From Klebsiella pneumoniae (GTDB taxonomy: Bacteria; Pseudomonadota; Gammaproteobacteria; Steroidobacterales; Steroidobacteraceae): 64,000 nucleotides of DNA. Position 1 is the stretch's first letter. Each line of letters opens with the position of its first letter. The translations under genes and the position numbers were made by a program. The DNA is taken from NCBI GenBank assembly GCA_945873095.1, contig CAMCBU010000009.1:16694-80693 (forward strand), written 5' to 3'. The notes beneath the pieces are model-generated. The model was given only the letters and a program-made list of their open reading frames with translations. It was not told the DNA's origin and made no database searches. Positions 9,521-17,670 of this stretch are shown piece by piece.

Positions 9521-10125
9521 CCGATCACCTCGCCGCGGCCTAACCCGCCGTCAAAGACTTCACGCAGTCGGTTATCGATCGCCTCGCGCGCGCGAAAAAT
9601 ACGCGATCGGACCGTCCCGACCGGGCAGTCCATGGCGGCGGCGATCTCCTCGTAAGACATCCCTTCGAGTTCACGCAAGACGATGGCGTGGCGCAAATCT
9701 TCCGGCAGCGACTCGATGGCGGCATTCACGGTGGAGCGGATCTCCTCGGTGAGCGCCATGGCCTCGGGTGTCGCGGTGTCCTTCATGCGAGCCTGCAGTT
9801 CAGCGGACTCTTCGCCTTCGGGGCGATCGAGGTCGTACTCGATGGGACTGCGGTTGCGAGCCGCGATGACGTTCTTGGCCGTATTGATGGCGATGCGATA
9901 GAGCCAGGTGTAGAAGGCGCTGTCGCCGCGAAACCGCGGCAATGCTCGATACGCCTTGATAAATGCTTCCTGGGCAACATCCTCTGCCTCGGCCGGGTCA
10001 CGCACATAACGCATGACGAGTTTCACGACCTTGTGCTGGTAGCGGCGCACCAACGCATCGAAAGCCCCCGCATCGCCCCGCTGGGCAAGCTGCACGAGGC
10101 TCAAATCGCTGGCTTCACTGCTCAT
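9517..10125 (-). CDS. rpoE: RNA polymerase sigma-E factor
   Basis: 202 aa from the ATG at 10125, chosen because GGAG lies 9 nt upstream. The frame stays open to 10170, but that start lacks a ribosome site and would sit almost on the predicted transcription start. Region 2 spans about residues 24-93 (FDALVRRYQHKV, AEDVAQEAFIKAYR). Region 4 spans 131-185 (LRELEGMSYEEIAAAM and CPVGTVRSRIFRAR). It is an ECF sigma factor for envelope stress. A sigma-E-like promoter lies 55-81 bp upstream, indicating autoregulation. Confidence 0.97.
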   Translation of the reverse strand: MSSEASDLSLVQLAQRGDAGAFDALVRRYQHKVVKLVMRYVRDPAEAEDVAQEAFIKAYRALPRFRGDSAFYTWLYRIAINTAKNVIAARNRSPIEYDLDRPEGEESAELQARMKDTATPEAMALTEEIRSTVNAAIESLPEDLRHAIVLRELEGMSYEEIAAAMDCPVGTVRSRIFRAREAIDNRLREVFDGGLGRGEVIG

Positions 10126-10179
10126 GCCGGAGCTCTCCGCCACAAGCGCTGGCACCGGCTGTGCACACATCGCGTGGGA

Positions 10180-10206
10180 GTAGACAGAGAGACTTCACAA
10201 AAGTTC
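10180..10206 (-). promoter_or_regulatory. candidate autoregulated sigma-E promoter of rpoE
   Basis: On the minus strand GAACTT (10206-10201) is followed by 15 nt and GTCTAC (10185-10180). The ECF sigma-E consensus is about GGAACTT-N15-GTCTGA, so the -35 is nearly perfect and the -10 differs at its end. The implied transcript would start near 10172, leaving a leader of about 47 nt before the rpoE ATG at 10125. Confidence 0.5.
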
Positions 10207-10261
10207 GCAAGGGACGCCGTTCGGGGGGATATTTTGTCCGCAGTGTACCCATCCGGCGCGC

Positions 10262-10513
10262 TCACACGCCTCGAATGGACTGCAGCAGGGCCGCGAGATC
10301 CGCATCCGCATGCATCTCGCCGGCAATCAGATGACGCACGAGCTCCGGGTCCTGCCATTGCAGCAGCGCCTCGAACCGCGCGAGTTCCTCGGCCGTCGCC
10401 CTCGGGCCGTGCCGCTCGAGCCACCGCTCGAGCAACACATCGAGTTCCCTCATGCCCCGCCGACACATCCACCGCAGGCGGCCTAATCTCGCCTCGGCGG
10501 ACACGGCACTCAT
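10262..10513 (-). CDS. sdhE: succinate dehydrogenase flavinylation factor SdhE
   Basis: 83 aa from the ATG at 10513. The motif RRGMRELDVLLERWL (residues 18-32) contains the RGxxE sequence (Arg19, Gly20, Glu23) that defines SdhE/YgfY/SDHAF2. The rest is a small helical bundle (EELARFEALLQWQDPELVRHL). SdhE promotes covalent attachment of FAD to SdhA. It lies 26 bp downstream of sdhB and ends the sdhCDAB cluster. The 136 bp between it and rpoE hold the sigma-E promoter and no visible terminator. Confidence 0.93.
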   Translation of the reverse strand: MSAVSAEARLGRLRWMCRRGMRELDVLLERWLERHGPRATAEELARFEALLQWQDPELVRHLIAGEMHADADLAALLQSIRGV

Positions 10514-10539
10514 GGCAGCGGGCGCGGACGATGCGCGGT

Positions 10540-11328
10540 TCAGAGGTGCTCGCGCTCGACCATCATCCGCTTGATCTCGGCGATGGCCTTGGCTGGGTTC
10601 AGGTCCTTCGGGCACGCCTCGGTGCAGTTCATGATGGTGTGACAACGATACAGCTTGAAGGGGTCGTTCAGCGCATCGAGCCGCTCGCCAGTCGCATCGT
10701 CGCGGCTGTCGATGATCCATCGATACGCCGCGAGCAAGGCCGCGGGTCCGAGGTAACGATCGCCGTTCCACCAGTAGCTCGGGCAGGAAGTCGAACAACA
10801 GGCGCACAAGATGCAGGCAGACGGTCGATCGATCTTCTCCTGCTCGTCGGGCGCTTGCAGGCGCTCACGATCCGGCGGCGCCGGCGTCTTCGACTGCAGC
10901 CAAGGCTTGACCGAGGCGTACTGCGCGTAGAACTGCGTCAGATCCGGCACGAGATCTTTGACCACCGGCATATGCGGCAGCGGATAGATCTTGACCTCGC
11001 CCTTCACCTCATCGCAGCTCTTGGTGCAGGCGAGCGTGTTGGTGCCGTCGATGTTCATCGCGCAGCTGCCGCAGATGCCCTCGCGGCAGGAGCGACGAAA
11101 GGTCAAGCTCGGATCGAGCTCGTTTTTGATCTTGATGAGCGCATCGAGCACCATCGGACCGCAACTGTCCATATCCACTTCGAAGGTATCGATACGCGGA
11201 TTCTCACCCCCGTCGGGATCGTAGCGATACACCTTGAAAGTGCGCACGTTGCTCGAACCGGCGGGTGCTTTGTGCACCTTGCCGTCTTTGTTGATGCGGG
11301 AGTTGGCGGGAAGTCGAAACTCGGCCAT
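10540..11328 (-). CDS. sdhB: succinate dehydrogenase iron-sulfur subunit
   Basis: 262 aa. The 2Fe-2S ligands are in [19 protein letters not shown]. The 4Fe-4S ligands are in [16 protein letters not shown] and the 3Fe-4S ligands in [17 protein letters not shown]. It passes electrons from SdhA FAD to the quinone site in SdhCD at the inner membrane. The length is slightly above E. coli SdhB (238) because of an insert around residues 125-145 ([15 protein letters not shown]). It lies 18 bp downstream of sdhA. Confidence 0.98.
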   Translation of the reverse strand: MAEFRLPANSRINKDGKVHKAPAGSSNVRTFKVYRYDPDGGENPRIDTFEVDMDSCGPMVLDALIKIKNELDPSLTFRRSCREGICGSCAMNIDGTNTLACTKSCDEVKGEVKIYPLPHMPVVKDLVPDLTQFYAQYASVKPWLQSKTPAPPDRERLQAPDEQEKIDRPSACILCACCSTSCPSYWWNGDRYLGPAALLAAYRWIIDSRDDATGERLDALNDPFKLYRCHTIMNCTEACPKDLNPAKAIAEIKRMMVEREHL

Positions 11329-11346
11329 GGTCGAAGATCCTCGAAC

Positions 11347-13131
11347 TCAGTAGGTGCGCGCCTTGGGGGGGATGGGCTCGACATCGCTCGTGAGCGTGTG
11401 CAGGTTCACCGGACGATAGTCGATGGTGGCCTTGCCCTGGTCATCCACCCAGCAGAGCGTGTGTTTGAGCCAGTGGGTGTCGTCACGATCCTTGAAGTCT
11501 TCGCGCGCGTGCGCACCGCGACTCTCCTTGCGGTTCTCCGCGGATTGCACCGTCGCCACCGCCTGCCCGAGCAGGTTGTCGAGTTCGAGCGTCTCGATGA
11601 GATCGGTGTTCCAGATGAGACCACGATCGCTGGTCTTGACGTCGGCGAAAGAGGCGACGGTATTGGCGAGCTTCTCGCAGCCTTCCTGCAGCGAGCTGCC
11701 GGTGCGAAACACGGCCGCATCCGACTGCATGACCCTCTGCATCTCGAGGCGAATCTGCGCTGTCGTACGCGCACCGTCGGCATTGCGGAATTTGTCGAGT
11801 CGCGCGATGGCCAGATCGCCCGCATCCTTCGGCAAAGATCGATGCGAGGTACCCGGTTTGACGATCGAGGCGGCGTGACGACCAGCCTCGCGACCGAACA
11901 CGACGAGATCGAGCAAAGAATTCGAACCCAAGCGATTTGCGCCGTGCACCGAGACGCAAGCCGCCTCGCCCACCGCCATCAAGCCCGGCACGACGGAGTT
12001 GGGATCGCCATTTTTCATGGTGACCACCTCGCCGTGGTAGTTACAGGGAATGCCGCCCATGTTGTAGTGCACGGTCGGCAAAACGGGAATCGGCTGCTTG
12101 TTGACGTCGACGCCCGCAAAAATACGGGCCGTCTCGGCGATGCCGGGCAAGCGTTGCTTGATGACATCGGGCCCCAAATGCTCTAAGTGCAGATGGATGT
12201 GATCGGCATCTTTACCGACGCCGCGGCCTTCACGGATCTCGATCGTCATTGATCGCGAGACCACATCGCGAGAAGCCAGATCCTTGGCGTTCGGCGCGTA
12301 GCGCTCCATGAAGCGCTCGCCACGCGAGTTGGTGAGGTAACCGCCCTCGCCGCGCGAGCCTTCGGTAATCAAGCAGCCGGCACCGTAGATGCCGGTGGGG
12401 TGGAACTGCACAAACTCCATGTCCTGCAACGGCAACCCGGCGCGCAGCGCCATGCCGCCACCGTCACCCGTGCAGGTGTGCGCCGAGGTGCAGGAGAAGT
12501 ACGCGCGACCGTAACCGCCTGTGGCGAGGATCACGAGGTGAGCGCGGAAACGATGGATCGTGCCCTCGGCCAGATTCAGCGCGACGACACCGCGGCACTC
12601 GCCGTTCTCCATGATCAGATCGATCGCAAAGTATTCGATGAAGAATTCTGCTTCGTTCTTGATCGACTGCTGGTAGAGCGTGTGCAGCATCGCGTGCCCG
12701 GTTCGGTCGGCGGCGGCACAGGTGCGCTGCGCGATACCCTTGCCATACTGCGTCGTCATCCCGCCGAAGGGACGCTGATAGATCCGGCCATCCGGCGTGC
12801 GCGAGAACGGCACCCCGTAGTGCTCGAGTTCGATGACCGCCGCCGGAGCCTCTTTGCACATGAACTCGATCGCATCCTGGTCACCGAGCCAGTCGGAGCC
12901 CTTGATGGTGTCGTAGAAATGGTAGCGCCAGTCATCCTCGCCCATGTTGCCGAGCGCTGCGGAGATACCGCCCTGCGCGGCAACCGTGTGACTGCGCGTC
13001 GGGAATACTTTGGTGATACAGGCAGTCGAGAGACCCGCCTCGGCAAGACCCAGCGTCGATCGCAAACCGGCGCCACCGGCGCCGACGACGACGACGTCGT
13101 AGGTGTGATCAATGAAAGAGTAAGCAGTCAT
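11347..13131 (-). CDS. sdhA: succinate dehydrogenase flavoprotein subunit
   Basis: 594 aa. The FAD dinucleotide-binding motif is [20 protein letters not shown] (residues 15-34). The covalent FAD site is the His in [16 protein letters not shown]. The substrate-site segment [21 protein letters not shown] and the C-terminal [15 protein letters not shown] follow the family. It oxidises succinate to fumarate. The gene sits in the order C-D-A-B with sdhE downstream, so FAD loading is encoded in the same transcript. Confidence 0.99.
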   Translation of the reverse strand: MTAYSFIDHTYDVVVVGAGGAGLRSTLGLAEAGLSTACITKVFPTRSHTVAAQGGISAALGNMGEDDWRYHFYDTIKGSDWLGDQDAIEFMCKEAPAAVIELEHYGVPFSRTPDGRIYQRPFGGMTTQYGKGIAQRTCAAADRTGHAMLHTLYQQSIKNEAEFFIEYFAIDLIMENGECRGVVALNLAEGTIHRFRAHLVILATGGYGRAYFSCTSAHTCTGDGGGMALRAGLPLQDMEFVQFHPTGIYGAGCLITEGSRGEGGYLTNSRGERFMERYAPNAKDLASRDVVSRSMTIEIREGRGVGKDADHIHLHLEHLGPDVIKQRLPGIAETARIFAGVDVNKQPIPVLPTVHYNMGGIPCNYHGEVVTMKNGDPNSVVPGLMAVGEAACVSVHGANRLGSNSLLDLVVFGREAGRHAASIVKPGTSHRSLPKDAGDLAIARLDKFRNADGARTTAQIRLEMQRVMQSDAAVFRTGSSLQEGCEKLANTVASFADVKTSDRGLIWNTDLIETLELDNLLGQAVATVQSAENRKESRGAHAREDFKDRDDTHWLKHTLCWVDDQGKATIDYRPVNLHTLTSDVEPIPPKARTY

Positions 13132-13137
13132 CGAGTG

Positions 13138-13527
13138 TCATCCCGCAGTGAACGTGAACGCGACTCGCAGCACGGCATAGACGCCAGCTGCGACCGCGAG
13201 AACGTGAAGGAAAGTCGAGGTCACGAGAGCGGCCACCTTGATGCCTTTCTCGTGCACGTAATCTTCGAGCACGACTTGCACGCCTAGTGCCGAGTGCCAC
13301 GCGAGCGTACCGATCAAGAGCATCAACCACACCGGGTGCCAACCCGTCGCAATCCAGGCGCGCACGGTGTCGTATTCATAGTCGGGCAAGCCGGCGATGC
13401 GCAGCACGAACCACAAGGTCAGCGGGATGAGTGCGATCGCTGTCAGACGCTGCACCCACCAATGCCCAACACCCTGATGGGCGGAACCGCGTCCGAGAGC
13501 GCGACCGAGCGGGCTCTGCAAGCTCAT
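13138..13527 (-). CDS. sdhD: succinate dehydrogenase membrane anchor SdhD
   Basis: 129 aa from the ATG at 13527, which overlaps the sdhC stop as ATGA. Three transmembrane segments are visible around residues 27-47, 60-80 and 95-120. The heme-ligand region is LAWHSALGVQVVLEDYVHE. The length and position between sdhC and sdhA identify it as the second cytochrome b556 anchor, helping to form the ubiquinone site. An upstream extension of the frame is only overlap with sdhC. Confidence 0.93.
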   Translation of the reverse strand: MSLQSPLGRALGRGSAHQGVGHWWVQRLTAIALIPLTLWFVLRIAGLPDYEYDTVRAWIATGWHPVWLMLLIGTLAWHSALGVQVVLEDYVHEKGIKVAALVTSTFLHVLAVAAGVYAVLRVAFTFTAG

Positions 13528-13913
13528 GACAGCACTCCCGAGGCAAAGGCACGCGCGCCGAGGATCAGAAACAACACGACGGTGGCGATGATCACGATGC
13601 GCGAGCTGCGCCGCGCCTCGTGACGTTCGAGGCCACGCACCCGATCCCAGTTCAGATGCCGGATGCCGTTGAGCAAGTGGTAGCAGAAGGCCAGCAGCCA
13701 AGCGACCAGCAACAGTTTGACCGGTCCTGAGCCGACGATCTGTTGCGCCGACGCGTAGGACTCGGCACTGCTGGCAGCAGCCACGAGCCAGTAGATCAAC
13801 ACGGCGAAGCCCGCCGTCAGGATCAGCCCGGTCGCACGGTGCGCGATCGAGGTCGCCATGGTGTAGGCGAACCGGTAGATGTCGAGATGGGGAGACAGAG
13901 GTCGTTGGCGCAT
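13524..13913 (-). CDS. sdhC: succinate dehydrogenase cytochrome b556 subunit SdhC
   Basis: 129 aa from the ATG at 13913. The start MRQRPLSPHLDIYRF is the typical SdhC N-terminus. SIAHRATGLIL holds the quinone-site Ser and Arg. The heme-ligand helix is FCYHLLNGIRHLNWD. Three membrane helices are visible. The frame is open upstream to 14432, but that stretch lacks SdhC similarity and overlaps the SdhAF4-type gene, so I reject it. It lies 19 bp downstream of the DUF1674 gene. Confidence 0.95.
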   Translation of the reverse strand: MRQRPLSPHLDIYRFAYTMATSIAHRATGLILTAGFAVLIYWLVAAASSAESYASAQQIVGSGPVKLLLVAWLLAFCYHLLNGIRHLNWDRVRGLERHEARRSSRIVIIATVVLFLILGARAFASGVLS

Positions 13914-13932
13914 CGTTGAGAATCCCGCGTGA

Positions 13933-14124
13933 TCAGAAATCGATGCAACGCCCGTTCTTTTCCCAGTCGCCGAACCGCGTCGGTTCGGGGCCGCTAGGGC
14001 CACCGATTTCGGTCGGCGCAGGGCCACGGACGAGCGCATCGTCTGGAGAAGTTTCGGGCTTGGAAACGGGCACAGGAACAGCCGCTGACGCGGGCCGCCC
14101 CACCCCCTGTGGATCGTGCTGCAT
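13933..14124 (-). CDS. SdhAF4-type succinate dehydrogenase assembly factor (DUF1674)
   Basis: 63 aa from the ATG at 14124. The last 25 residues (39-63) carry the DUF1674/SDHAF4 signature EIGGPSGPEPTRFGDWEKNG ending in RCIDF. The N-terminal 38 residues are Pro/Ala/Val-rich and probably disordered. In mitochondria and alphaproteobacteria this family binds the flavinylated SdhA subunit and aids its joining to SdhB. The position, 19 bp ahead of sdhC in the same orientation, agrees with that role. The frame opens further upstream, but ATG 14124 leaves a sensible 87-bp divergent gap to ygfZ. No strong ribosome site is seen. Confidence 0.85.
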   Translation of the reverse strand: MQHDPQGVGRPASAAVPVPVSKPETSPDDALVRGPAPTEIGGPSGPEPTRFGDWEKNGRCIDF

Positions 14125-14211
14125 CGTAGCCGAATCATGCCAGAAACGTTGCGCCAGGGCCACAGCGAACGGTCGCTGGCCGGTGGGTCGGAATCGGGCA
14201 AAATCAGCGCA
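14125..14211. promoter_or_regulatory. divergent promoter region, SdhAF4-sdhCDAB / ygfZ
   Basis: This 87-bp gap separates two divergent gene sets and must hold both promoters. On the minus strand an extended -10 (TGG CATGAT) occurs about 5-15 bp before the SdhAF4 ATG, with a poor TGGCCC 17 bp upstream. No convincing plus-strand promoter is visible. Confidence 0.3.
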
Positions 14212-15033
14212 ATGATCCTCACCCAACTTGGCGTCATCGGCGCGCGCGGACCGGATACCCGGCGTTTCCTCAACGGGCAGCTCTCGCAGGACCTGTCAGC
14301 CCTCGACGAGACCCGCGCCGTTCGCGCTGGTTTACACAACCCGCAGGGCCGTGTGCTCGCGATCGTCTTGATCGTGCCGGACGGCGGCGAGGACGTGCTG
14401 CTCGTATTGCCGCGCGAGCGCCTCGCGAGCACGCTCGCCCTGCTGCAGCGTTATGTGCTGCGTGCCAAGGTCAAACTGAGCGATGAAACGGCGCTGTTCG
14501 CGGTAGAGGGCGGCTGGTCACCAAGTCCACCTGCAGAAAACGGCCGGGTCTGCTCGTACGCGAGCGATGGTCGCTGGCTGCGCGTCGTGGCGCGAGCGGC
14601 CACGGCAGAGCTCGCGAATTCGGGCCCGGTTGATCCGGACCTCGCTGCGCCCGATCAGGCCGCCTGGTGCCTCGCGGACGTGCGCGCCGGCCTGCCACTG
14701 ATCACCGAGCAGACCGCCGGTGAATTCGTCGCGCAGATGCTCAACCTCGATCTACTCGAGGCGATTTCTTTTACCAAGGGCTGCTACACCGGACAGGAAG
14801 TGATCGCGCGTGCGCACTATCGCGGCCGCGTGAAGCGCCGGCTGCAGCGCTTCGATTCGAGCATGGTGGCCTCGGGCGAACTGGCGCCGGCGGCCTCGAT
14901 CCGCTTGCAGGACGGTCGCAACGCACAAGTGGTGCAGGTGGCGCACACCGATACGGGCCGCACGGAATTGCTCGCGGTGACGACTTTCGATCTGCCGAGC
15001 CTGCCACTAGGGTATGTGCTGCCGAGCGAGTGA
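14212..15033 (+). CDS. ygfZ: tRNA-modifying folate-binding protein YgfZ
   Basis: 273 aa from the ATG at 14212. The GcvT-like N-terminus has DTRRFLNGQLSQDL (residues 15-28). The YgfZ signature is SFTKGCYTGQEVIARAHYRG, with Cys191 in K-G-C-Y-x-G-Q-E. YgfZ is a folate-dependent protein that supports Fe-S enzymes such as MiaB, and its homologue IBA57 acts in mitochondrial 4Fe-4S maturation. Its position divergent from sdh, which encodes an Fe-S enzyme, is suggestive. The upstream in-frame codons (14116-14211) lie in the divergent promoter gap. Confidence 0.93.
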   Translation: MILTQLGVIGARGPDTRRFLNGQLSQDLSALDETRAVRAGLHNPQGRVLAIVLIVPDGGEDVLLVLPRERLASTLALLQRYVLRAKVKLSDETALFAVEGGWSPSPPAENGRVCSYASDGRWLRVVARAATAELANSGPVDPDLAAPDQAAWCLADVRAGLPLITEQTAGEFVAQMLNLDLLEAISFTKGCYTGQEVIARAHYRGRVKRRLQRFDSSMVASGELAPAASIRLQDGRNAQVVQVAHTDTGRTELLAVTTFDLPSLPLGYVLPSE

Positions 15034-15048
15034 CGCTACCGAGTGAGA

Positions 15049-16548
15049 CTACTCGGGCCGCATCTGCGGGAATAGCAGCACATCGCGGATCGAAGCAGAG
15101 TTGGTGAGGAACATCACCAGTCGATCGATGCCGATGCCGAGACCCGCCGTCGGCGGCATGCCGTATTCCAGCGCACGGACATAATCGGCATCGTAGAACA
15201 TCGCCTCTTCGTCACCGGCATCTTTGCGCTCGACTTGCGCGCGGAAGCGCTCTGCCTGATCTTCCGCATCGTTCAGCTCAGAGAAACCGTTGGCGAGCTC
15301 ACGGCCACCCACGAAGAACTCGAATCGATCGGTCAAAAACGGATCGGCATCATTCGCCCGCGACAGCGGCGACACTTCTGCCGGATAGCCGAACACGAAG
15401 GTCGGATCGAGCAAGGTGTGCTCACCCGTCTTCTCGAACAATTCGATCTGCAACTTGCCGGCGCCGTCACCGCTCTTCCAAGGAATACCGCGCTCATCGC
15501 ACGCGCTGCGCAGATACGTGACGTCGCGCAACTTTGCGCGATCGAGCGCGGGGTTGCACTCCATGATCAGATCTTCGACGCTGACTCGACGGAACGACGC
15601 ACTCAGATCGAACTGCCGCCCCTGCGACTCGAACTGCAACGAACCCACCACCGCCTCGGCGGCGCCGCGCAGCAGTCGCTCGACGAGATCCATCAGGTCG
15701 CGATAATCGGCGTAAGCCTGATAAAGCTCGAGCATGGTGAATTCCGGGTTGTGCCGCGTCGAGAGACCCTCATTGCGAAAATTACGATTGATCTCGTAGA
15801 CGCGCTCGAAGCCGCCCACGACGAGGCGTTTCAAATACAACTCCGGAGCGATGCGCAGATACATATCGATATCGAGCGCATTGTGATGCGTTACGAAGGG
15901 GCGCGCCGCTGCGCCACCTGGAATCGGTTGCATCATCGGCGTCTCGACCTCGAGGAAGCCGAGTGCATCGAGCATGCTGCGCACGAACCGAACGAGCTGG
16001 GTGCGCTGCCGGAAGACCGTGCGACTCGCGTCGTTCATGATCAGATCGACGTAGCGTTGCCGATAGCGCGATTCCGTATCGGCAAGACCGTGCCACTTGT
16101 CTGGTAGCGGTCGCAGCGACTTGACGAGCAGACGGACCGACTCGACCCGCACCGACAACTCACCGGTTTTGGTTTTGAACAGCACGCCCTCGGCTGCGAC
16201 GATATCGCCGATATCCCAACTTTTGAAAGAATCGTAAGCCTCGGTGAGCACGTCGCGCTGCAAGAAGAGCTGGATCTGCCCCGACGAATCCTGGATGTGG
16301 GCGAAACTCGCCTTACCCATGATGCGTCGCAGCATCATGCGCCCGGCGACTTTCACGCGGATCGCCTGCGCCTCGATCGCGGCGCCCTCGCTCTGGTCGT
16401 AACCGAGATGCAGTTCGGCTGCCTGCGAGTCGGGACGAAAATCGTTCGGGAAGGCCGGCAGCCCGCGCTCACGCAACGCGGCGAGCTTCGCTCGCCGCTC
16501 CGCGATCAGCTTGTTCTCGTCGACCGGGGGTTCGAGTGGCTCGCTCAT
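15049..16548 (-). CDS. lysS: lysyl-tRNA synthetase, class II
   Basis: About 499 aa. An OB-fold anticodon-binding domain spans roughly residues 55-160 ([19 protein letters not shown]). The class II motifs follow: motif 1 around [15 protein letters not shown], motif 2 [18 protein letters not shown], and motif 3 [16 protein letters not shown] chose ATG 16548 because AGGA lies 7 nt upstream; an alternative ATG at 16557 adds three residues. It charges tRNA-Lys. It starts 18 bp after the prfB stop, the same prfB-lysS pair as in E. coli. Confidence 0.97.
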   Translation of the reverse strand: MSEPLEPPVDENKLIAERRAKLAALRERGLPAFPNDFRPDSQAAELHLGYDQSEGAAIEAQAIRVKVAGRMMLRRIMGKASFAHIQDSSGQIQLFLQRDVLTEAYDSFKSWDIGDIVAAEGVLFKTKTGELSVRVESVRLLVKSLRPLPDKWHGLADTESRYRQRYVDLIMNDASRTVFRQRTQLVRFVRSMLDALGFLEVETPMMQPIPGGAAARPFVTHHNALDIDMYLRIAPELYLKRLVVGGFERVYEINRNFRNEGLSTRHNPEFTMLELYQAYADYRDLMDLVERLLRGAAEAVVGSLQFESQGRQFDLSASFRRVSVEDLIMECNPALDRAKLRDVTYLRSACDERGIPWKSGDGAGKLQIELFEKTGEHTLLDPTFVFGYPAEVSPLSRANDADPFLTDRFEFFVGGRELANGFSELNDAEDQAERFRAQVERKDAGDEEAMFYDADYVRALEYGMPPTAGLGIGIDRLVMFLTNSASIRDVLLFPQMRPE

Positions 16549-16566
16549 GATCGGCATCCTGCCCTG

Positions 16567-17665
16567 TTACAAACCGGCTTTCAGCGACGCTTCGAGGAAG
16601 CCGTCGATATCGCCATCGAGAACGGCGGTCGTATTGCCCACTTCCACGTCGGTACGCAAATCTTTGATACGCGATTGGTCGAGCACGTAGGAGCGGATCT
16701 GGTGACCCCAGCTCACATCCGACTTGGACTCCTCCAGCACCTTGGCGGCGGCGTTGCGCTTGTTGACCTCGAGCTCGTAGAGCTTGGCCTTCAACATCTT
16801 CATGGCCGTCGCGCGGTTCTTGTGCTGACTGCGCTCGCTTTGGCAAGCCACGACGATCCCCGAGGGCACGTGCTTGATACGCACCGCCGACTCGGTCTTG
16901 TTGACGTGTTGACCACCGGCGCCACTGGAGCGGTAGACATCGGTTTCGAGATCGGCAGGGTTGATATCGACGCTGATGTCGTCGTCGATTTCCGGCGAGA
17001 CGAACACCGAGGCGAAAGAGGTGTGGCGCCGATTACCCGAATCGAACGGCGACTTGCGCACGAGGCGATGCACGCCCGTCTCGGTGCGCAACCAGCCGTA
17101 AGCATGGTTTCCTTTGAACTCGATGGTCGCACTCTTGATGCCGGCGACTTCACCGCCGTTGGAGTCGACCACCTCGGCGGTGAAACCACGGTTGGCAGCC
17201 CATTTGAGATACATGCGCATCAGCATGTGCGCCCAATCCTGTGCCTCGGTACCACCCGCGCCGGCTTGGATGTCGAGATACGCGTTGTGCGAATCCATCT
17301 CGCCGCGGAACATGCGCTTGAGTTCGAGCTGGCGTACCTGCGCCTCGACCGCCGGCAAATCCCGCTCGACTTCGCGTGCGGTCGCCTCGTCATCCTCGGC
17401 TTCAGCGAGTTCGAGCAGTTCGATGGAGTCCGATACCGACCGGGTGGCCGCATCCATGGTGTCGATGTCGCCCGCGAGTCGCGCACGGTCGCGACCGAGC
17501 TCTTGGGCTTTTTCGGGCTTCTGCCAGATGGCAGGATCTTCGAGTTCGCGCGAGACCTCTTCGAGACGTTCCTTCTTCAGGTCGTACTCAAAGAAACCCC
17601 CTTAAGGAACTGACACGTTCCTGAAGGTCGGCGAGGGTGCGCTTGATGATGCCAAGTTCGATCAT
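16567..17665 (-). CDS. prfB: peptide chain release factor 2, needs +1 programmed frameshift
   Basis: Two frames join. Codons 1-25 (ATG at 17665) end in CTT followed by an in-frame TGA at 17590-17588. After a +1 shift that skips the T at 17590, reading resumes at GAG 17589 and continues to 16567. The full product is 365 aa, identical in length to E. coli RF2. The UGA/UAA anticodon tripeptide SPF falls at residues 205-207 and the catalytic GGQ at 250-252. RF2 releases the peptide at UGA and UAA. The longest single frame starts only at 17457 and would miss about 70 residues. Confidence 0.97.
17588..17602 (-). promoter_or_regulatory. RF2 programmed +1 frameshift site
   Basis: The minus strand reads AGG GGG TTT CTT TGA G. 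It has the internal Shine-Dalgarno-like AGGGGG, the slippery CTT and the stop TGA in the canonical arrangement; E. coli has TAT where this has TTT. Low RF2 lets ribosomes slip forward at CTT-T, which is autoregulation of RF2. Confidence 0.95.
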
Positions 17666-17670
17666 GCCGC

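Noticed and set aside
9688..12186. Very long open plus-strand frame opposite rpoE, sdhE, sdhB and sdhA
   Set aside because: It lies wholly antisense to well-identified genes, has no family motif, and long antisense frames are expected from the codon bias of high-GC DNA.
13914..14432. N-terminal extension of sdhC up to 14432
   Set aside because: Not SdhC-like, overlaps the SdhAF4-type gene and the ygfZ start; the proper SdhC begins at 13913.
16297..17613. Plus-strand frame opposite prfB and lysS
   Set aside because: Covers two opposite conserved genes, no start signal or motif.
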